From MA-ANB-1 sp040878225 (GTDB taxonomy: Bacteria; Actinomycetota; Acidimicrobiia; Spongiisociales; ZC4RG35): a stretch of DNA of 19,348 nucleotides. The notes beneath the pieces are model-generated. The model saw only the letters and a list, made by a program, of their open reading frames with translations, was not told the origin of the DNA and ran no database searches. The stretch is from positions 1 through 19,348 of the forward strand of contig JBBDMR010000092.1 of the NCBI GenBank assembly GCA_040878225.1. Reading direction: 5' to 3'. Shown here in pieces: positions 15,193-19,348 of this stretch (position 1 is its first letter; each line of letters starts with the position of its first letter). The position numbers and the translations under genes are program-made.

Positions 15193-15507
15193 TCAAGCGG
15201 ACTTGACCAGCTCCCACAACTGTGAGACATCTGCCTCGAGCGGCAGACCTTTCTCGGAATGACTGGGACGACCCCGACCGCGCCGCCGGTGGAACGGCTG
15301 GCCATCCCAGAAGATGACACCGCCCCAGACCCCCCAGTCGTGACCTTCGCTCAGAGCGATCTGAAGGCATCTCACCCTCAGATCGCAACCAGCGCAGACC
15401 TCCTGGGCCTGGGCCATGTCCGCGGGGCGCTCCGAGAAGAACCACTCGTGCTCTCCTTCGGAACTACATCGTCCGTTTTCTTGTATCTCTCGTAATTCTC
15501 TGTTCAT
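15193..15507 (-). CDS. whiB7: WhiB7-like iron-sulfur transcriptional regulator
   Basis: The product is 104 residues. Four cluster ligands are in WhiB order: C14, C38-x2-C41-x5-C47. W58 precedes the GVWGG turn (59-63), as in the WGVWGG of WhiB7. The basic RGRGRP at 76-81 is an AT-hook, the feature that marks WhiB7 within the family. WhiB7 proteins bind region 4 of the main sigma factor and activate intrinsic antibiotic-resistance genes at promoters with an AT-rich box next to the -35. An AGGA precedes the ATG by six bases. A 37-codon upstream ORF and a terminator lie in the leader. The WhiB call is certain; assignment to the WhiB7 type rests on the AT-hook and leader and should be tested by phylogeny. 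Confidence 0.88.
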   Translation of the reverse strand: MNRELREIQENGRCSSEGEHEWFFSERPADMAQAQEVCAGCDLRVRCLQIALSEGHDWGVWGGVIFWDGQPFHRRRGRGRPSHSEKGLPLEADVSQLWELVKSA

Positions 15508-15543
15508 TTCAAATCCTGATTCTCTTCTTCATTTGATCGGGGC

Positions 15544-15573
15544 ATAAAGAAAGCCGCCGGGTGATCCGGCGGC
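15544..15573 (-). terminator. Intrinsic terminator in the whiB leader (attenuator)
   Basis: On the minus strand GCCGCCGG (15573-15566) pairs perfectly with CCGGCGGC (15560-15553) around a five-base loop, followed by TTTCTTTAT (15552-15544). It lies 29 nt after the upstream-ORF stop and 36-45 nt before the whiB start on the same strand, so whiB must be reached by read-through unless a second promoter exists. GGCGGC inside the upstream ORF (15644-15639) can pair with the terminator's first arm, giving a plausible anti-terminator. Confidence 0.85.
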
Positions 15574-15602
15574 CTGCTCACGAAACGATTGTGAAGATCA
15601 AA

Positions 15603-15716
15603 TCATGGATCTAGAGGCTGCCGGTTGACGTTGGCTGCGCCGCCGTCGGACGTCGGAACGGGCGCGACAAAGCCAGTCTGCTGCTGGGTGAATGCGATAT
15701 TGCGCTGCTCGTTCAT
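15603..15716 (-). CDS. 37-residue upstream ORF / leader peptide of whiB
   Basis: The ORF runs from an ATG at 15716 to a TGA at 15605-15603. It begins MNEQRNIAFTQQQTGF and ends in a Gly/Ala/Asn/Pro-rich stretch. AAAGAGGT stands four bases before the ATG, and a -35/-10 pair lies just upstream, so translation is credible. A longer in-frame ORF to 15794 is rejected because it would run through that promoter. In known whiB7 leaders, translation of a short upstream ORF controls folding of the terminator, coupling whiB7 to ribosome inhibition. That role is inferred here from layout; the peptide matches no family I know and might alternatively have its own function. Confidence 0.72.
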   Translation of the reverse strand: MNEQRNIAFTQQQTGFVAPVPTSDGGAANVNRQPLDP

Positions 15717-15741
15717 TGGTACCTCTTTACTCGACGGCACA

Positions 15742-15778
15742 ACAATATCGACTGGAAACCATCCGTCAAGGCATTTAA
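15742..15778 (-). promoter_or_regulatory. whiB7-type promoter with AT-rich box
   Basis: On the minus strand: TTAAAT (15778-15773), three bases GCC, -35 TTGACG (15769-15764, five of six), 16-bp spacer, -10 TATTGT (15747-15742, four of six). An AT-rich hexamer 3 bp upstream of the -35 is the established hallmark of WhiB7-activated promoters, so this would be autoregulated. Predicted transcription start is near 15735, giving about a 19-nt leader before the upstream ORF. Confidence 0.75.
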
Positions 15779-15939
15779 GGAATTCGGTGAGCAATAGAAG
15801 GGGTTGAAAAAACGACGAGCAATTAACTCGAGCTGGTCGTGTCTAATGGCTCTTCAGACCAACGCTCTCGATATCGAGGTGACTGCTGGCCACAGCTCAA
15901 TCTGAATCGCTGGACGCCGAATTCGGATAGGGTTATGGC

Positions 15940-16401
15940 GTGTTCAGATTCATATTCAAACTGATGCGACTTGGCATGATGGCCGCCGTCGGCACCGCCA
16001 TCGTCGCCAAGTTCATGCTCAAGTCCAACGCCCAGCCCACGACCCAGGAAGTCGACATGGTGGCGATCTTCGAAGCGGAAGATCTCACGTCGACCGCCGA
16101 CCCGTTCTACGGGGGAAAAGTGCTGACGATGTTCGGCGGGACCCGCCTCGATCTGCGCCAGGTAGTCCCGGCCCCGACCGGGGTCTATCTCGACCTGGCT
16201 GTGGTATTCGGGGGTCTCGACCTTGTCGTCCCGCTGGGATGGAAGGTCGATTTCACCGGCAGGGTTTATGCGGGAGGTTTCGACGACCTCACCGCCACCG
16301 ATTCGAAGGCTGACGTGACCGTCGTCCATATGGGTGGTTTCGTCGCTTTCGGCGGCGTGCGTGTGGCCAACATGGCTGCAGGCGAAGTCATCTCGGCATG
16401 A
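15940..16401 (+). CDS. LiaF-like membrane-anchored protein (LiaF C-terminal domain)
   Basis: The product is 153 residues, starting at a GTG with AGGG about ten bases upstream. The N-terminus (about 5-27) is one hydrophobic segment after a few basic residues, a probable membrane anchor. From about residue 60 the repeated FGG turns (LTMFGGTRLDLRQ, VVFGGLDLVVPLGW, GFVAFGGVRV) match the beta-helix-like LiaF/YvqF C-terminal domain. LiaF proteins inhibit Lia-type histidine kinases that respond to cell-wall antibiotics; the usual form has four membrane helices, so this one is short. It overlaps the amidohydrolase gene by 4 nt, and a two-component system of Lia type lies 1.3 kb downstream on the other strand. 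Function by analogy only. Confidence 0.72.
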   Translation: MFRFIFKLMRLGMMAAVGTAIVAKFMLKSNAQPTTQEVDMVAIFEAEDLTSTADPFYGGKVLTMFGGTRLDLRQVVPAPTGVYLDLAVVFGGLDLVVPLGWKVDFTGRVYAGGFDDLTATDSKADVTVVHMGGFVAFGGVRVANMAAGEVISA

Positions 16402-17630
16402 CCACCACCAGAATCGACGCCAAGACACTGATCCCGGGGCGGGGCGAGCCGATCAGCAACGGCACGGTGGTGCTTGAAGACAGCCGGATCTCGTATGCGG
16501 GCCCGACCGATGGTGCACCACAGGTCGGAGAAGGTGAAACCGTCACGACGGACACGGTCATGCCCGGCATGTGGGAGTGCCATGGCCATTTCCTCGGCCT
16601 CCTCACTGCGAACTTCGACGAGATGTCCGGACTCCGGCCGCAGATGGCAGCAATGCGGGTGACCCACGACGCCCGCAACGTCCTCAACGCCGGCTTCACC
16701 TCGGTGCGAGAGATGGGCGGGTACGGCACCTTTCTGGGTCGCAGTATCGATGAAGGATGGGTGGTTGGCCCCAACGTCTACGCCAGCGGGGCGATGCTGT
16801 CTCAGACCGGAGGACATGGGGACTTTCACGGGATGCCCCTGGAGAAGGCGAGGAGCCTGGTCCAAGCCCATTGGGGTGAGGACAACATTTGCGATGGCCC
16901 CGACGAGTGCCGCGCTGCCGTGCGGCGCATGCTCAGGCTCGGCGCCAAAGTCATCAAGATCCATGCGTCCGGTGGCGTCATGAGCGAGCTCGACGACCCG
17001 ATCCTTCCCCAATTCTCCAAAGAGGAGCTCGAGGCGATAGTCGACGAGGCAAGCCGCATGGGCCGTTTGGTAGGCGCCCACTGTCACGGGAGCCGCGGCA
17101 TCATCGCCGCCCTCGAAGCCGGAGTGAAGACGATCGAGCACGGCACATACCTCAACGAGGAGGCCGCCGAACTGATGGTCGCCAAGGACGCAACTCTCGT
17201 GCCGACCCGGTTCATCGTCGAATACCTGATGTCGGAAGGCACGAAGAAAGGGATGCCCGAGTACGCGCGACGCAAGGGCGAGATAGCTGCACAGAAGCAC
17301 AGCGAGGCAGTATCGCTGGCGATCGACAAGGGAGTCCGGATTGCCCTGGGCACCGACATCTGGGCCACCGGGATGTGGGGCCGCAACGCCGAGGAACTCG
17401 CCTTGATGGTCAAAGACGGGATGACCAATCTCCAGGCGATCGAAGCTGCCACCGCCAACGGCCCCGAAACCCTGGGCCCGCAGGCTCCTCAGTCGGGTCA
17501 GCTCCTCGAAGGCTACGACGCCGACGTGATTTGCGTTTCCGGCGATCCCTCACAAGACGTCAACATCCTCGCCGACCCCACCAACATCACCCACGTCTTC
17601 AAGGCCGGCAATGCGTACAAGCAGCCCTGA
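16398..17630 (+). CDS. Amidohydrolase-family metal-dependent hydrolase
   Basis: The product is 410 residues. It has the family order: N-terminal beta-sandwich strand, VMPGMWECHGHF with H62-x-H64, the likely carboxylated lysine K187 in VIKIHASGG, H228/H230 in GAHCHGSRG, H248 in IEHGT and D320 in LGTDIW, then the C-terminal sandwich (YDADVICVSGDP). This is the dinuclear-metal arrangement of the imidazolonepropionase/Xaa-Pro or Xaa-Arg dipeptidase-like group. No signal peptide, so cytoplasmic. The exact substrate cannot be read from sequence; a cyclic amide or dipeptide is likely. Coupling to the LiaF-like gene by ATGA suggests co-expression, but a joint function is unclear. Confidence 0.92.
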   Translation: MTTTRIDAKTLIPGRGEPISNGTVVLEDSRISYAGPTDGAPQVGEGETVTTDTVMPGMWECHGHFLGLLTANFDEMSGLRPQMAAMRVTHDARNVLNAGFTSVREMGGYGTFLGRSIDEGWVVGPNVYASGAMLSQTGGHGDFHGMPLEKARSLVQAHWGEDNICDGPDECRAAVRRMLRLGAKVIKIHASGGVMSELDDPILPQFSKEELEAIVDEASRMGRLVGAHCHGSRGIIAALEAGVKTIEHGTYLNEEAAELMVAKDATLVPTRFIVEYLMSEGTKKGMPEYARRKGEIAAQKHSEAVSLAIDKGVRIALGTDIWATGMWGRNAEELALMVKDGMTNLQAIEAATANGPETLGPQAPQSGQLLEGYDADVICVSGDPSQDVNILADPTNITHVFKAGNAYKQP

Positions 17631-17651
17631 TATCGCGTCCCTGAAGCGTGG

Positions 17652-17669
17652 CGTATCAATAGTGATACG
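17652..17669. repeat. Perfect 7-bp inverted repeat between convergent genes
   Basis: CGTATCA (17652-17658) and TGATACG (17663-17669) flank ATAG, 22 bp after the amidohydrolase stop. It could act as a weak bidirectional terminator or protein site; no T-tract follows on either strand. Confidence 0.45.
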
Positions 17670-17761
17670 TCGGGGCTCCAGTTCGACCCGTTCTCGACAC
17701 TCGCTGAACAATCCGCTCCCGCTATCAAATATGAGACGTAGAGCCTTAGGAACGCGCTTTA

Positions 17762-17816
17762 GACGATCCGGCGTTTGCTGGCCCAGCGGGCTAGTTCGTG
17801 GCGGTTGGAGAGTTGG
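17762..17816. repeat. Left copy of 55-bp contig-end duplicate
   Basis: These 55 bases are identical to 17917-17971, and the N run lies exactly between the two copies. This is the signature of two contigs that overlap by an assembly k-mer but were scaffolded with a fixed gap. It is an assembly artefact, not a biological repeat. Confidence 0.9.
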
Positions 17817-17916
17817 NNNNNNNNNNNNNNNNNNNNNNNNNNNNNNNNNNNNNNNNNNNNNNNNNNNNNNNNNNNNNNNNNNNNNNNNNNNNNNNNNNNN
17901 NNNNNNNNNNNNNNNN
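17817..17916. other. Scaffold gap (100 N)
   Basis: Exactly 100 N, a conventional unknown-size gap. Joining the flanking contigs over the 55-bp duplicate would remove it and complete the response regulator gene with no missing base. Confidence 0.95.
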
Positions 17917-18549
17917 GACGATCCGGCGTTTGCTGGCCCAGCGGGCTAGTTCGTGGCGGTTGGAGAGTTGGAGTTTGCGGAGGACCGAGGAGACGTGGGT
18001 CTCGACGGTCTTGATCGAGATGTTGAGTTTTCGGGCGACCTGTTTGTAGGCGAATCCGCGGGCGATGAGACGGAGTACGTCCTTCTCTCTGACGGTGAGC
18101 TGATCCATCTCCGGGTCTTCGGTGGAGGGAATCGCCCCGGCGAAGGCGTCGAGCACGAACCCGGCCAGTCGTGGTGAGAACACAGCGTCTCCGGCGTGGA
18201 TCCGGCGGATTGCATCGGCAAGTTCTTCGGGGCCGATGGTCTTGGTCACATAGCCACGGGCCCCGGCGCGGATCATCGCAATTACGTCTTCGGCACTGTC
18301 GGAAACCGACAAGGCAAGGAACTTGATGTCGGGGTTGGTTTCTGACACTCCCTCGACAACCGCCACTCCCCCGCCGTCGGGCATGTGCACGTCGATGAGA
18401 ACCACATCGGGCTTGAAGTTGCGGATGCCATCGATGGCGGCATCGACATCGTGGGCGGTGCCGACAATCGAGAATTCCTCGGCGAGCTCGGCGCGCACAC
18501 CGGCGAGGAACAGCCGGTGGTCATCGACAAGGAACACCTTGGTGCTCAC
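17917..18549 (-). CDS. NarL/LiaR-type response regulator
   Basis: There are 211 codons up to the gap. The receiver domain (about 4-120) has acidic D9/D10, the phosphoacceptor D53 in VVLIDVHMP and K103 in VTKT. The LuxR-type HTH (about 148-208) has LTVREKDVLRLIARGFAYKQVARKL and ISIKTVETHVSSVLRKL. The codon boundary falls exactly on 17917, and in the left contig copy the next codon (17761-17759) is TAA, so the true protein ends ...SKRRIV at 211 residues, a normal NarL length. Any reading through the N run is false. The GTG start forms a GTGA overlap with the kinase stop, so the pair is coupled. It should bind promoters after phosphorylation by that kinase. Confidence 0.93.
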
Positions 18550-19348
18550 CGCCCCTCCCGACTCAGGCTGATGACAACTTCGGTGCCCTCGCCCGGCTCT
18601 GATTCGATGCGCACCTGCGCCCCCGCCTTCTCCGCCCGGGCAACGATCGAATTCTCGATGCCCTTTCGGTCAGGTCCGACGTCGGCCAAGTCGAATCCTT
18701 TGCCCTGATCCGTCACAAAGATTTCGATGGTGCTGTCATCCACTTCCATGTAAGCCGACACCCGGTCCGCACCTGAATGTTTGGCGGCGTTGACCATCGC
18801 CTCATTCGCTGCGCCGAGCAGGGGCCGGAGGGACTCATCGAGAGTCACATCTCCCACCGTGACCACATCGACCGGGATCTGATGGTCCTGCTCCACCTTG
18901 CTCGCTATCCCGCGCAACGCCGTAGACATGAGGTCGACACCATGGAGGGGCATGTTCCCGTAGAGCCAATCGCGCAGCTCTCCTTCCTGGTGGCGGGCAA
19001 GCAGGCTCATCCGGACCGGGTCGTCTGCGCGCTGAATCAGGGCGAGGGTCTGCAGCACCGAGTCGTGGAGATGGGCAGCCATTTCCGCACGCTCCTCCTG
19101 TCGGATTCGTTCCCGCCGCTCATGTCCGAGGTCCTGGGCAAGTCGGCGCACCCAAGGGCCGAAGGCAACCAGGAGGCCGAGCCCGGTCAGGGCGACCGCA
19201 AGCAACACCGCACCCAATTCGGCAATGGGGCCGATACTGCTTGCCATGAAGGCGAGCCCCCCGACCAGAAGACTCACGCCGACGAGCACCCGGACCCGCC
19301 CGGGCTGTTCCACTCCTGGGTCGAGAAGCGACGTGAGAGGTGAAGGAA
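18546..19348 (-). CDS. Sensor histidine kinase, HisKA_3/LiaS-like (N-terminus probably off the right edge)
   Basis: An in-frame GTG at 19313 gives 255 residues, but the frame remains open to the window edge, so the start is uncertain and upstream membrane or PspC-like segments may be missing. Seen here are two membrane helices (about 8-27 and 31-52 from that GTG), a dimerisation helix with the phosphoacceptor H83 in AAHLHDSVLQTL, and an HATPase_c domain with N-box NEAMVNAAKHSGA, G1 DQGKGFD and GIENSI. HisKA_3 kinases pair with NarL-type regulators, as with the overlapping gene here. Short extracytoplasmic loops are typical of intramembrane-sensing, envelope-stress kinases such as LiaS. Confidence 0.9.
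   Translation of the reverse strand, partial: PSPLTSLLDPGVEQPGRVRVLVGVSLLVGGLAFMASSIGPIAELGAVLLAVALTGLGLLVAFGPWVRRLAQDLGHERRERIRQEERAEMAAHLHDSVLQTLALIQRADDPVRMSLLARHQEGELRDWLYGNMPLHGVDLMSTALRGIASKVEQDHQIPVDVVTVGDVTLDESLRPLLGAANEAMVNAAKHSGADRVSAYMEVDDSTIEIFVTDQGKGFDLADVGPDRKGIENSIVARAEKAGAQVRIESEPGEGTEVVISLSREGR

Noticed and set aside
14211..15320. 369-codon minus-strand ORF across the sigma-70 gene
   Set aside because: It is antisense to a gene with unmistakable sigma motifs; the product is low-complexity and without motifs, as expected in high-GC DNA.
15603..15794. 63-codon version of the whiB upstream ORF
   Set aside because: The longer start would place the -35 and -10 boxes inside the coding region; the Shine-Dalgarno fits the ATG at 15716.
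16266..17300. 344-codon minus-strand ORF across the amidohydrolase
   Set aside because: Antisense shadow of a well-supported enzyme; no domain pattern in the product.
17611..18049. ORFs reading through the N run
   Set aside because: They exist only because N codons are translated as X; the sequence is a contig-overlap artefact.
1..19348. CRISPR array or insertion-sequence ends
   Set aside because: No regularly spaced repeats, transposase or terminal inverted repeats were found.

Overview
The window looks actinobacterial. It encodes a WhiB-family iron-sulfur regulator (a family confined to Actinobacteria and their phages), GC is high, and genes are packed with ATGA/GTGA stop-start overlaps, many GTG starts and several apparently leaderless genes. 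An early-branching lineage such as Acidimicrobiia would fit, but that placement is inference. A 100-N gap flanked by a 55-bp duplicate shows that this is a scaffold from short reads, possibly a metagenome bin.

Region 1 (1-5776) reads as one end of an integrated mobile element. On the minus strand lie a SEC-C zinc-motif protein, a DUF4209 protein with a HEPN-like RNxxxHG motif, an excisionase-type HTH protein and a nucleotidyltransferase-fold protein cut by the window edge. The last three look like defence or toxin-antitoxin cargo. After about 750 bp of non-coding DNA rich in short repeats come a small AlpA/Xis-like protein and a complete tyrosine integrase on the plus strand, each preceded by a near-identical promoter motif.

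Region 2 (about 5807-13825) is a seven-gene, fully overlapping plus-strand operon: ECF sigma factor, zinc-finger anti-sigma fused to a six-helix membrane domain, ABC ATPase, three tandem paralogous permeases with large extracytoplasmic domains sharing a C-x8-C pair and a DPxTTT motif, and a final polytopic membrane protein. It looks self-regulated and is the best candidate here for an undescribed system.

Region 3 (13955-15794) holds a tRNA-Val(UAC), a group 1/2 sigma-70 factor and, convergent to it, a WhiB7-like regulator. The WhiB gene has a 5' leader with the parts of the known whiB7 attenuation system: an AT-rich box 3 bp upstream of a -35, a -10, a 37-codon upstream ORF with a Shine-Dalgarno, and an intrinsic terminator before the whiB start.

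Region 4 (15940-19348) has a LiaF-like membrane protein overlapping an amidohydrolase, then, convergent, a NarL-type response regulator and a sensor histidine kinase that runs off the edge. The set resembles a Lia-type envelope-stress system. Regions 2-4 together suggest antibiotic and cell-envelope stress responses.
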